Positions 34,247 to 42,606 of a DNA stretch of 61,735 nucleotides are shown here, piece by piece. Below the pieces are notes generated by a model that was not told the DNA's origin, searched no databases, and saw nothing but the letters and a program-made list of their open reading frames with translations. The DNA comes from Alkalibacillus haloalkaliphilus. Its GTDB lineage: Bacteria; Bacillota; Bacilli; Bacillales; Alkalibacillaceae. The stretch lies in assembly GCF_007991275.1 (NCBI RefSeq), contig NZ_BJYA01000024.1:1-61735 (forward strand), in the 5' to 3' direction. Position numbers and translations under genes: made by a program. The stretch's first letter is position 1; the number at the start of each line of letters is the position of its first letter.

Positions 34247-34534
34247 ATGGTTAAAGTGACAGAAGCGGCTGTGAATCAAGTGAAGAAAGAAGTTGAATCA
34301 AGAGTTAATGAAGATGAAATACCAATCATTCGTCTTTCAATGGGGGTTGGTTGAGGTGGCCCACGATTACAACTGGCTCTGGAGGAGTCAGCAAATGATG
34401 ATGACGAAGTAACTGAGGTTGAAGGGGTAAAATTTTTAGTAAGTGAAAAGGATCGATCTTACTTTACTAATGCCAAAATTGATTATACAAAAACATTATT
34501 AGGTGGCGGGCAATTTAAAGTATTACGTGTCTAA
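34247..34534 (+). CDS. HesB/IscA-like protein with in-frame UGA (selenoprotein candidate)
   Basis: Read through UGA at codon 36 (34352-34354), the gene encodes 95 residues: MVKVTEAAVNQVKKEV..., RLSMGVG-U-GGPRLQLAL..., ending GGGQFKVLRV. The position of U corresponds to the conserved first metal-binding Cys of the A-type Fe-S carrier fold; the usual C-terminal CGC motif is absent. Sec-containing HesB-like proteins are an established prokaryotic selenoprotein family. Sequence remains collinear and undegraded on both sides of UGA, and ATG has a GGGAGGG site. A stem-loop of bacterial SECIS geometry follows. Conventional annotation would call a 35-aa fragment or pseudogene. Confidence 0.85.
34373..34391 (+). 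promoter_or_regulatory. Candidate bacterial SECIS of the HesB-like gene
   Basis: Seven-base stem CTGGCTC / GAGTCAG (one G-U) with loop TGGAG. The loop starts 25 nt after UGA and has G as its second base, both within known bacterial SECIS limits. Confidence 0.7.
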
Positions 34535-34541
34535 ATAAGAA

Positions 34542-34576
34542 AGCGAGTCCACTCAAATTGAGTAGACTCGTTATTT
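34542..34576. terminator. Terminator between HesB-like gene and carD
   Basis: Stem AGCGAGTC-c-ACTC / GAGT-a-GACTCGTT with loop AAATT; shared by convergent genes. Confidence 0.8.
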
Positions 34577-34580
34577 ATAT

Positions 34581-35087
34581 TTAGACAGCTTTAAGTAGTC
34601 TTTGGTTTATTTTGTCATTTAGTTCTTTAACAGAGAGGCCTAATGCTAAGGACAGTTCTTTAAATAGAGTACCTTGGATTGTCGTTAGATGTTTGTTGTC
34701 TTGTTCATATAGCTTTTTGCCATTGTTTTCAAGTTCATGTTTTTTCTTAATTAGGGTGTTAATGACTTTAGCGATGTCAAAACGATCTCCATTATTTACT
34801 AATTTTTTATAAGTTTGGGATCGCAAGTTCGGGTTATCAATCCATTCAACACCATCTAAATAAAATGACTCCAAGATCTTTTCTGCTTCGGGCTTCTTAA
34901 TTAACTCTTTCATCTTGATTTTGTCGTTATCTACAGGTGCATTGATCGTCAGCTGTTGTTGATCATTCTCTAGTGGATGTAGTACATAATAATCTTTCGT
35001 AACACCGTTAATTTTCATACTATTGATGCCATCAATCCGACAGATACCGTGACTAGAGTAGATAACTAAATCGCCAATGTTTAACAT
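34581..35087 (-). CDS. CarD-family transcriptional regulator
   Basis: 168 aa. The N-terminal Tudor-like RNAP-interacting domain (residues 1-60: FKxGDLVIYSSHGIC-type start, here MLNIGDLVIYSSHGICRIDGI) is followed by a helical DNA-binding domain ending LSVKELNDKINQRLLKAV. CarD proteins bind RNA polymerase beta and stabilise open complexes, chiefly at rRNA and housekeeping promoters. The ATG is preceded by GGAGG. It is monocistronic. Confidence 0.9.
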   Translation of the reverse strand: MLNIGDLVIYSSHGICRIDGINSMKINGVTKDYYVLHPLENDQQQLTINAPVDNDKIKMKELIKKPEAEKILESFYLDGVEWIDNPNLRSQTYKKLVNNGDRFDIAKVINTLIKKKHELENNGKKLYEQDNKHLTTIQGTLFKELSLALGLSVKELNDKINQRLLKAV

Positions 35088-35225
35088 GACTAAAACCTCC
35101 TGAATGTACAGCCAAATTTATTTGACCATTATTACTATTTTAACACTTTAGTAGAGAAAAATCAATTCGTTTACACTTACGATGAAAGAAGAAGCTTTCA
35201 TTAATGAAATTGGGCTATATTACCA

Positions 35226-35254
35226 TTGAAACCATTCACTATTATTGGTATAGT
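35226..35254 (+). promoter_or_regulatory. SigA promoter of the putative 6S RNA
   Basis: TTGAAA (35226-35231), 17-nt spacer, TATAGT (35249-35254). No coding frame follows; the transcript would start near 35261. Confidence 0.75.
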
Positions 35255-35260
35255 ACTAAT

Positions 35261-35475
35261 TACAGAGAAGTTATTCTCTAACAACCAATTCTGCGTTGTT
35301 CGTAGTATCATTTTGTCTTAAACCTATAAGATCTAAAAGGGAAACTTAAATTTTAAGCTGGACAACACGCCTGTTAATCAGGACTTTGGAAAGTTTAATG
35401 CGGTTACCCACCTGCCAATGCGGGTTAAAAAGGCAATCGAATTACGACATCATGCGGAATGGTTTATAATTTATT
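35261..35475 (+). ncRNA. ssrS: Structured non-coding RNA, probably 6S RNA
   Basis: A transcript with its own consensus promoter and terminator but no reading frame. Its ends form a closing stem: AACC at 35283-35286 with GGTT at 35461-35464, and ATTCTGCGT (35288-35296) with ATGCGGAAT (35452-35460). The segment TGCGGTTACCCACCTGCC recalls Firmicute 6S RNAs, which mimic an open promoter and sequester SigA-RNA polymerase. The rod-like closing stem and about 200-nt length fit. Identification rests on memory of family features, so it is probable but not certain. Confidence 0.6.
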
Positions 35476-35489
35476 AACTAATATAACCT

Positions 35490-35520
35490 AACCCTCTTCA
35501 TTAAGTTGAAGAGGGTTTTT
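35490..35520. terminator. Terminator of the putative 6S RNA, shared with maf
   Basis: Perfect 11-bp stem AACCCTCTTCA / TGAAGAGGGTT with a short loop and a T-run. Confidence 0.9.
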
Positions 35521-35529
35521 AATATGCGT

Positions 35530-36090
35530 TTATTTAAACTTTTTAAACTCTTTTATAACTCGGGAAATCGGTAAACCTACAACATTATAGTAGTCACCAA
35601 TGATTTGTTTAACAAATAGAGCACCTAGGCTTTGAATACCGTAAGCCCCTGCCTTGTCATAAGGGTCATTAGTATCGATATATTGCTCGATTTCTTCTTC
35701 AGATAGAGGCCAAAATTGAACTTCTGTCTTTTCAACATGGACTAATTCCTCATCCTTACTTCGAATCATAAAGCCAGTATACACTTCATGAGTATCATCG
35801 CTTAACGCTTTAATCATGTTATACGCTTCGTGTCGATCTTTCGGCTTCTCAAATATAGAATTTTGATAAGAAACAACTGTGTCAGCTGATAAAATAATTT
35901 CATCATCATGATTAATAGGTACATTTCTGCCTTTTAATATTGCTAACTGTTTCACTTTCTCAACAGGGTCTTCGGTTTCGATTTGTGATTCATCTACATC
36001 AGGTTTACGGATAGTGAAAGGCTGGTTAACAAGGTTTAACAGCTCTTGTCTTCTTGGTGAGGATGAGGCTAGAATTAACGTTTTAGACAT
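35530..36090 (-). CDS. maf: Maf nucleoside triphosphate pyrophosphatase
   Basis: 186 aa. SSSPRRQELL near the N-terminus is the Maf signature; DESQIE, SADTVV and KPKDRHEA and QSLGALFV follow in family order. It hydrolyses non-canonical or pyrimidine NTPs (dTTP/UTP type in Bacillus) and is linked to septum control. ATG 36090 has AAGGGGA about 10 nt upstream; a GTG eight codons earlier lacks a site. It is usually next to mreB or radC; here it is isolated. Confidence 0.93.
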   Translation of the reverse strand: MSKTLILASSSPRRQELLNLVNQPFTIRKPDVDESQIETEDPVEKVKQLAILKGRNVPINHDDEIILSADTVVSYQNSIFEKPKDRHEAYNMIKALSDDTHEVYTGFMIRSKDEELVHVEKTEVQFWPLSEEEIEQYIDTNDPYDKAGAYGIQSLGALFVKQIIGDYYNVVGLPISRVIKEFKKFK

Positions 36091-36190
36091 GTACAAAAAT
36101 CCCCTTGTCGTCACGGTTTTAAATTTATAGTATGGTTAAAATATAACATACAACTTACTTATGATTAACATAAAAGAGGAAGCGATCAAC

Positions 36191-37009
36191 GTGGGTGAAA
36201 CAATTAAAAAAGAAACGATTAACATATTGGACGTTGAAGTTTATTGCGAACATTCGATAAGTGAAAAGCCACCAATCATTCTAATTCACGGATTTTTAGC
36301 TTCGACATTTACTTATAATCAAATTGTGCCAAACTTATCAAAACAATACTCGGTTTTATTAGTTGATTTGCCTGGGTTTGGACGAAGTGAGAAATCGACA
36401 ACGTTTAACTATTCCTTTGAAAATTATACGAAGCTCATCTTAGCGATTATGGACCACTTTAAACTGGAGAGCGCCTTTTTTGTCGGACATTCAATGGGTG
36501 GTCAAGTGTCTTTGAACGTGGCAAAATACGCTCCTGATCGTGTGAAGAAAATTGTTCTGTTATGTAGTTCGGGTTATTTAAAAAAGGCTAACCGTTTTTT
36601 ACGTTACGGGTCTTATTTGCCATTATTTCATTGGTACGCCTATCGCTATTTTCAAAAGAAAGATGTACGCGGAGTTATGGAGCGCGTCTTGTATGATCAT
36701 TCGTTAATTACTAATGAAATGATGGAAGAGTATAAACGGCCATTAATGGAACAAGATTTTTATAAGTCATTATTAAGGTTATTAAGACATCGAGAAGGTG
36801 ACTTATCAACTGAAGAGTTAAAGCAAATTAATACACCGACGTTGCTGATTTGGGGTAAAGAAGACGAAATCGTCCCATTAAAGGTAGGGGAAAAGTTAAA
36901 TGACGACTTGCCGAATTCTGAATTAGTCGTTTATGAAAAAGCAGGGCACCTAATTACAGATGAAAAGCCGAAAGAAGTGTATGAGCAAATTGTAGAGTTT
37001 GCAAAGTAA
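36191..37009 (+). CDS. Alpha/beta hydrolase
   Basis: 272 aa. HGFLAST gives the oxyanion region, GHSMGGQ the nucleophile elbow (Ser), and the C-terminal AGHLITDEKP the catalytic His; the acid is in WGKEDEIVP. A cap domain lies at about residues 135-195. GTG 36191 is chosen because GAGGA lies 10 nt upstream, whereas ATG 36161 has no ribosome site. It is divergent from maf. Substrate cannot be inferred; related enzymes hydrolyse esters or C-C bonds. Confidence 0.88.
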   Translation: MGETIKKETINILDVEVYCEHSISEKPPIILIHGFLASTFTYNQIVPNLSKQYSVLLVDLPGFGRSEKSTTFNYSFENYTKLILAIMDHFKLESAFFVGHSMGGQVSLNVAKYAPDRVKKIVLLCSSGYLKKANRFLRYGSYLPLFHWYAYRYFQKKDVRGVMERVLYDHSLITNEMMEEYKRPLMEQDFYKSLLRLLRHREGDLSTEELKQINTPTLLIWGKEDEIVPLKVGEKLNDDLPNSELVVYEKAGHLITDEKPKEVYEQIVEFAK

Positions 37010-37042
37010 AACGCTTGGGGACAGGTCCTAGGCGTTTTTTTA
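37010..37042 (+). terminator. Terminator of the hydrolase gene
   Basis: AAACGC-TTGG ... CTAG-GCGTTTTTTTA hairpin directly after the stop codon. Confidence 0.75.
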
Positions 37043-37123
37043 TACATCAATTTATCATAAATTAGTTGAGCAAGCAGGAAATTCATTTCGTGTAACGAAT
37101 TATATAAGGAGAGGAGGGGTTGT

Positions 37124-39142
37124 ATGACAGTTGTTAAAAGAAGTAACGTCGTTGAAGATTTTCACGGGACGCAAGTTGAAGACCCGTATCGTTGGTTAGA
37201 AGACCCAAAAAGTAAAGATACGTTAAGTTGGGTTGAAGAGGTAGGAAAGCAGTGTGATAGCTACTTCCATAACGCTAAATCGAAAGAAGAAGATCGCGAA
37301 AGGTTAACGGAATTATGGAATTTTCCGAAGTATTTTGTACCGAAGCGCGTGAAGGACAAGTTGTTTTATCAAAAAAATGATGGGTTACAAAATCAAGCAG
37401 TGCTATATGTACAAGATCGTAACGGAGAGAAAGTCGTCATTGATCCGAATCAATTAAGCGATGATGGAACAGTTGCCATGACTAATTGTACAGCAAGTTC
37501 AGATGGACGTTATGTCGCCTATGCAACATCGACCCACGGTAGTGACTGGCAAGAAGTTTATGTAAAGGATGTTGAAACGGGTGAAACGTTAAATGATCAT
37601 TTACAATGGTTAAAGTTTACACCAATTAAGTGGGCTCCTGACGATTCAGGCTTTTTCTATAGCCGTTATCCACATCCTGATACTGTGAGTGAAGAAGAGC
37701 AAGGTCAGCACCATAAAGTTTATTATCATCGTATTGGCACTGACCAAAGTGAAGATGAGTTAATTTATGAGCGACCAGATGCGAAAGATTACTTGTTCTT
37801 TCCTAGCATTACACATGAAGGCGATTATATCTTTTTAAATGTTAATGTTGGAACGTCAGCACAAAACCGTTTCTACGTAAAAAAATATGGTACAGACGAA
37901 GAGTTTCACCGTTTGTTAGATGATGCAGATGCTCAATATACTTATGTTCATAATGAGGGGGCGCGTTTTTACTTTTTAACGAATTTAGATGCGCCGAAAA
38001 ACCGCCTTATTGCCATTGATCTTAATGAGCCTGAACGTGAAAACTGGGAAGAAGTAATTGCTGAACAAGAAGATTCGATGCATGCTGTTCGTTTCTTAAA
38101 TGGTCAATTTGTCATTGCTTTTTTACATGATGCTCATCACCAACTTTACGTTTATCATTTAGACGGTTCAAAAAGTCATCCAATCGATGTGCCGATGTTA
38201 GGTTCGATTACAGATTTAACCGGAAAGCACGATGAAGCTGAAATGTATTTCGGTATGACGTCATATTTAAGTCCAACAGCTGTTTATCGATATGACATTG
38301 AAAAAGATGAGTTATCGACTTATGCTGAATCAGAACTAGCGATCGAAACGTCTCAGTTTGAAACGGTTCAGGAGTTTTACACATCTAAAGACGGTACAAG
38401 GGTGCCGGTGTTTATTACGAAGCGAAAAGACTTGCCTTTAGACGGTGAGAATCCTGTCATTTTATTCGGGTACGGTGGATTTAATATTAGTTTAACGCCT
38501 GCATTTAACCCAGCTGTATTACGTTGGTTAGAAAAAGGTGGCGTATACGCTGTCGCCAACTTACGTGGTGGTTCAGAATACGGTGAAAATTGGCATGAAG
38601 CAGGTATGCTTGAGAATAAGCAAAACGTATTTGATGATTTTATTTCAGCAGGAGAATATTTAATTGAGCAAAATTATACGAAGAAAGAAAAGTTATCAAT
38701 TATGGGTGGTTCTAACGGTGGCTTGTTAGTAGCGGCTTGTATGGTGCAACGACCTGATTTATTTGGTGCTGTCATTTGTCGGGTACCTGTTATTGATATG
38801 CTTCGTTATCATAAGTTTACGATCGGTAAGTTTTGGATTCCTGAATTCGGAAGTGCTGAAAATCCAGAGCAATTTAAGTATTTATATGAGTACTCTCCAC
38901 TTCACAACGTTCAACAAGGCGTGAAGTATCCACCCGTATTAATTGCGACAGCAGCAAGTGATGATCGTGTTGTGCCAGCACACGCGAAGAAGTTTCATGC
39001 AACCTTACAAGAAAAAACACCTGAAACGACGTCTGTGCTGCGGTTAGAGTCAAAGGCAGGGCATGGTTTAGGAAAGCCAACGTCAAAATTGATCGATGAA
39101 TGGGTTGATTTTTACGCATTTTTAGACAAAGAGCTTGGGTAA
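37124..39142 (+). CDS. Prolyl oligopeptidase family S9 protein
   Basis: 672 aa without a signal peptide. The N-terminal EDPYRWLED segment and beta-propeller precede a C-terminal hydrolase domain (from about residue 410). Ser530 lies in GGSNGG, the catalytic Asp in SDDRVVP (613-614) and His647 in AGHGLG. Prolyl oligopeptidases cut short peptides after proline in the cytoplasm. AAGGAGAGGAGG precedes ATG. It is flanked by terminators, so it is monocistronic. Confidence 0.93.
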   Translation: MTVVKRSNVVEDFHGTQVEDPYRWLEDPKSKDTLSWVEEVGKQCDSYFHNAKSKEEDRERLTELWNFPKYFVPKRVKDKLFYQKNDGLQNQAVLYVQDRNGEKVVIDPNQLSDDGTVAMTNCTASSDGRYVAYATSTHGSDWQEVYVKDVETGETLNDHLQWLKFTPIKWAPDDSGFFYSRYPHPDTVSEEEQGQHHKVYYHRIGTDQSEDELIYERPDAKDYLFFPSITHEGDYIFLNVNVGTSAQNRFYVKKYGTDEEFHRLLDDADAQYTYVHNEGARFYFLTNLDAPKNRLIAIDLNEPERENWEEVIAEQEDSMHAVRFLNGQFVIAFLHDAHHQLYVYHLDGSKSHPIDVPMLGSITDLTGKHDEAEMYFGMTSYLSPTAVYRYDIEKDELSTYAESELAIETSQFETVQEFYTSKDGTRVPVFITKRKDLPLDGENPVILFGYGGFNISLTPAFNPAVLRWLEKGGVYAVANLRGGSEYGENWHEAGMLENKQNVFDDFISAGEYLIEQNYTKKEKLSIMGGSNGGLLVAACMVQRPDLFGAVICRVPVIDMLRYHKFTIGKFWIPEFGSAENPEQFKYLYEYSPLHNVQQGVKYPPVLIATAASDDRVVPAHAKKFHATLQEKTPETTSVLRLESKAGHGLGKPTSKLIDEWVDFYAFLDKELG

Positions 39143-39146
39143 AAAA

Positions 39147-39181
39147 GAAGCAGTAGAGGGCGAACCTCTGCTGCTTTTTTT
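39147..39181 (+). terminator. Terminator of the prolyl oligopeptidase gene
   Basis: Stem AGCAGTAGAGG / CCTCTGCTGCT (one G-U) with loop GCGAA and seven T. Confidence 0.88.
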
Positions 39182-39246
39182 ATGCATGCTTTAGTTATTT
39201 CTAGACAAGTTAAGTATAGTCTAGTTTTGCTTTGGAGGTCTTTAAA

Positions 39247-40026
39247 TTGCCTTATGTAAAAGTTAATGGCGTTAAGCTATATTACAACGTAAAAGGAAGT
39301 GGTGAACCGATTTTACTCATTCATTGTCCACTGTTTCCTAGTCAAGTGATGAAAGCTCAGAGTCGAAATTTATCAAAATCTTATCAAGTTATTAATGTCG
39401 ACTTAAGAGGGCACGGAAGAAGTACATCAACGAAAGAAAAGTGGGATTTTGTTACGATTGTTGAAGACCTTAAAGAATTGTTGGACCATTTGAAAATTAG
39501 CCCTGTATGGGTTTGTGGCTATTCAGCAGGTTGTTCAATTGCATTTGATTTAGCGTTAAGAGCTCCTAATTATGTAAAAGGGTTAATCCAAGTTGGAGCA
39601 GTAGATGAAGTAGCTAGTCCCATTTTAACGACAATTGCTAAAGGCGGAGCGAAAGTATCGAGTCAAGGAATAACCAATATAATTGCCGTGTTTGGAGCGC
39701 TTAGCAATACGAAGAAGCCATACGTTTTATTCCCATTAATTAAAGAGTCGTTTAAGACGAATCCAACAGATGCCGCAGCCTTTTATGATGCCTACTTAAA
39801 AACAAGTTACTCAGGAAATCTTTCTGAAATTGACCAACCGACTTTGCTCGTTTATGGCGAGCACGATCCACTTTTAGGACGTTATGGTTTCAATATTGTG
39901 ACGAAAATGCCTGATTGTCAGATTGAAGTTATAAAAGGTGGGCGCCACCAAATTCCAGCTAATAAGAGTGAAGAATTGAATATATTAATTCATCAATTTG
40001 TTTCAGGTAAGGTTAGGGAAGAGTAA
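39247..40026 (+). CDS. Alpha/beta hydrolase
   Basis: 259 aa starting MPYVKVNGVKLYYNVKG. The nucleophile motif is GYSAG; the acid lies in VYGEHDPLLG and the His in GGRHQIP. After the oxyanion strand LLIHCPLF replaces the more usual HG. TTG 39247 lies 8 nt after TTTGGAGG, whereas the upstream TTG at 39232 overlaps the site. Function unspecified. It converges on the CYP152 gene. Confidence 0.85.
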   Translation: MPYVKVNGVKLYYNVKGSGEPILLIHCPLFPSQVMKAQSRNLSKSYQVINVDLRGHGRSTSTKEKWDFVTIVEDLKELLDHLKISPVWVCGYSAGCSIAFDLALRAPNYVKGLIQVGAVDEVASPILTTIAKGGAKVSSQGITNIIAVFGALSNTKKPYVLFPLIKESFKTNPTDAAAFYDAYLKTSYSGNLSEIDQPTLLVYGEHDPLLGRYGFNIVTKMPDCQIEVIKGGRHQIPANKSEELNILIHQFVSGKVREE

Positions 40027-40072
40027 AGAAATCGGCGAACATTAAGTATAGGTGTTCGCCGATTTCTTTACT
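40022..40072. terminator. Bidirectional terminator, hydrolase / CYP152
   Basis: Twenty-base stem AGTAAAGAAATCGGCGAACA (40022-40041) pairing perfectly with 40053-40072, 11-nt loop. Confidence 0.92.
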
Positions 40073-40075
40073 AAT

Positions 40076-41383
40076 CTAAATAACTGGACGAGTTTGAACG
40101 TCGAGTATCAAATCTTCAATGGATTCTTTAGTACGCTTAACATTTTTCATGATGAAATGGCTGTTCGGAAGTGTTGGTATGCGATTTAAGTCGTAGTTAA
40201 AATCTTGGTCTGGAACATCGTATGATAAGTGATCCACAAAATACTTGTAAAAGGACCGCATCACCATAACCGTTAACCATTCACCAGCACACCGGTGACC
40301 AATGTGATGATCGCCTCCGCCTTGTGGGACGAAGCTGAACGGACTTCCTTTCCAATTGATAAAACGCTCAGGTTTGAACTCATTTGGTGACTCCCAATCA
40401 TCTTCGTGCATGTTTGTCCCATATAAGTCTAAAACGACGAGAAGATCCTTTTTAAAATGATAGTCTTGCCAGTAAAAGCTTTTTTTCACTTTGGCAGCCA
40501 TTGCTGGAGCAAAGGGGTAAAAGCGTCTAACTTCTTGGGCAAACATATGGCTATAGTCGTTTTCATCTTTTTTCATTTTGAAATAAGTATCTGGGTATTG
40601 GTGTAGAGCGAGTGCTCCAAAAATAATCCAATAAGCTGTTGCGAGAAGCGGGCGGTACGTATTATTGAGTTCTACAGCTGCTGTTTGTAAATCCAACAAC
40701 TTTCCGTTAGGTTCTCGATGGTTTGAAATGATATAGGCCGATGTATATGCAGGCGGTTGATATTTTCCTGCTCGAATCTTCTTTATGATCTCTTTAAGCC
40801 ATTTTTCATGACTGTCACGAGCTCTTTTTCCATTTCGATAACGCGACACCGATCCGCCAAAAGAATCGACCATATGGGTTAACTCTTCGGTCCTCTTTTT
40901 GACATCTTTCTCTTCTAATGGAACACCAGCCCATTTTAATCCTGTTCTAGTTAAGATTTCGTTCAACTCATCGAACAACACGACTTGTTTTTGGTTCTCC
41001 CATTGTTTAGCTTTTGCATCTAACTCTTGTAAGGCGATGTTTTTCATTGCTTCGAGTCGTTCGGGTGTAATTAGAGATAAATGCATTCGCTTTCGTTGTT
41101 TATGTTGCTCCCCGTCTAACCCATGAACACCACCTTGTCCGAGTAATGTTTGTTTTAGCGGTAGAGGGGCTGCGCCTTTTCTTTTAAAAATCGTGTTGTC
41201 ATAAAACAATTCTGCTGCTTCTTTTCCAGCCATACAGACTGCTTTCTTCCCCATAAGCCGTGTTTCGAATAGATCAGAATTTAATTTCTTTCTAGTCTGA
41301 GGCAAGAAATGAAACCCTTGTTTAATAAGCGTTAAAGTATGGTCAATTCCATCTGTTTTTGGAATTGGTTTTTTAATATGCAT
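40076..41383 (-). CDS. cypC: Fatty-acid peroxygenase, cytochrome P450 CYP152
   Basis: 435 aa. The heme-ligand motif GHRCAGEW and, mid-protein, NNTYRPLLATAYW with the Arg-Pro pair replacing the usual acid-alcohol pair, identify the CYP152 peroxygenases (B. subtilis P450 BS-beta). These hydroxylate or decarboxylate fatty acids using H2O2 without a reductase. ATG 41383 follows AAAGGA by 9 nt; the two ATG/TTG codons upstream overlap it. No electron-transfer partner is nearby, consistent with the peroxide mechanism. Confidence 0.92.
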   Translation of the reverse strand: MHIKKPIPKTDGIDHTLTLIKQGFHFLPQTRKKLNSDLFETRLMGKKAVCMAGKEAAELFYDNTIFKRKGAAPLPLKQTLLGQGGVHGLDGEQHKQRKRMHLSLITPERLEAMKNIALQELDAKAKQWENQKQVVLFDELNEILTRTGLKWAGVPLEEKDVKKRTEELTHMVDSFGGSVSRYRNGKRARDSHEKWLKEIIKKIRAGKYQPPAYTSAYIISNHREPNGKLLDLQTAAVELNNTYRPLLATAYWIIFGALALHQYPDTYFKMKKDENDYSHMFAQEVRRFYPFAPAMAAKVKKSFYWQDYHFKKDLLVVLDLYGTNMHEDDWESPNEFKPERFINWKGSPFSFVPQGGGDHHIGHRCAGEWLTVMVMRSFYKYFVDHLSYDVPDQDFNYDLNRIPTLPNSHFIMKNVKRTKESIEDLILDVQTRPVI

Positions 41384-41471
41384 TTGATTCATTCCTTTCA
41401 AGGATTACGACAATCATCCATACGTTATTGTTTCTACAAAACAACTATTTTATGAAAATCTAAACGAAATA

Positions 41472-41499
41472 TTAACAAAGCATTAATATAGGCTTAATA
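41472..41499 (+). promoter_or_regulatory. PHO box of pstS
   Basis: Three direct repeats TTAACA (41472-41477), TTAATA (41483-41488) and TTAATA (41494-41499), each 11 nt apart, exactly match the Bacillus PhoP consensus TT(A/T)A(C/T)A with 5-nt spacers. They lie about 55 nt before pstS and indicate activation under phosphate limitation. Confidence 0.88.
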
Positions 41500-41552
41500 G
41501 TTCGAGTGTACTCTTCTAATTGTAAGGCAAATAACAAAGAGGGGGATTTTTA

Positions 41553-42542
41553 ATGAAGAGTGTATTAAAGAAAGCGACATTACTTATTGGGCTTGTTGTG
41601 TTATTAGGATTATTCGTTGGATGCACACAAGAAGATGAGACTGAGCCTTCTGAAGAAGCTGAAGGTGTTGTATCGGCAAGTGAAAGTGATGATGACGATC
41701 AAACTCTAGAAGAAGGTCCAGAAGGTTATTTAAGAGCTCAAGGATCTGATACGATGGTTAACCTTGGTCAAGCATTTGCTGAAGCTTATATGTCCGAATT
41801 CCAAGGTAGTGTAGCTGTTACCGGAGGGGGAAGTGGTACTGGTATTGCTGCTTTAATTAATGATGATGTTGAAATCGCACAAGCATCAAGGTCGTTTTCA
41901 GACGAAGAGTTAGAAGAGGCTAAAAATAATAACGTTGATGTTCATCAGTTTGTTGTTGGGCAAGATGGTCTTGCAGTTTACACGAATGAAAATAACCCTA
42001 TCGAAGAGTTAACAGTACAACAAGTTAAAGATGTTTTTACAGGTGAAATCACTGAATGGTCAGAACTAGGATGGGATGAAGGAGGAGAAATCTCAGTATT
42101 CTCACGTCAAAGCAACTCTGGAACTTACGTTTATTTTAATGAAAATATTATGGACGGTGAAGATTGGGCACCAGGAGCACAGTTCATGTCAGGTTCTGCA
42201 GCTCTAGTTGAAGGCATATCACAAGATTTAAGCGGAATTGGCTATAGTGGTATTGGATATAACGTAGATACAGTAAATGTAGCAAACGTAGCTATTGATG
42301 AAGATCACGATTACGTATCACCTTTAGAAGCAGACAACATTAATGATGGATCATACCCGATTGCTAGACCACTCTATTTTTACACTAATGGTGTGCCAGA
42401 GGGGTTAATGCTACATTACTTAAATTGGGTAATAAAATCAGATGAAGCGCAAGAACAATTAAATGCAACTGGATTTTATGGTGTAGGAAACTATGAGGAA
42501 CAAAATAAAGAATTGTATGAAGAACTAGATTTGGAGTACTAA
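41553..42542 (+). CDS. pstS: Phosphate ABC transporter substrate-binding lipoprotein
   Basis: 329 aa. Signal peptide ends in the lipobox FVGC. A highly acidic linker precedes the periplasmic-binding fold. Phosphate-site motifs AQGSDTMVNLGQ, TGGGSGTGIAAL, ASRSF, RQSNSGTY and GIGYSGIGYN are present. AGAGGGGG precedes ATG. It opens pstSCAB behind a PHO box. The acid-rich linker parallels that of the 2013 lipoprotein and suggests a saline or alkaline habitat. Confidence 0.96.
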   Translation: MKSVLKKATLLIGLVVLLGLFVGCTQEDETEPSEEAEGVVSASESDDDDQTLEEGPEGYLRAQGSDTMVNLGQAFAEAYMSEFQGSVAVTGGGSGTGIAALINDDVEIAQASRSFSDEELEEAKNNNVDVHQFVVGQDGLAVYTNENNPIEELTVQQVKDVFTGEITEWSELGWDEGGEISVFSRQSNSGTYVYFNENIMDGEDWAPGAQFMSGSAALVEGISQDLSGIGYSGIGYNVDTVNVANVAIDEDHDYVSPLEADNINDGSYPIARPLYFYTNGVPEGLMLHYLNWVIKSDEAQEQLNATGFYGVGNYEEQNKELYEELDLEY

Positions 42543-42606
42543 ATGGCTTAGGTTGCCAAGGAGTTACTCAACTCCTTGGTAAACATATTTTGAAAGGGGA
42601 ATAGTC

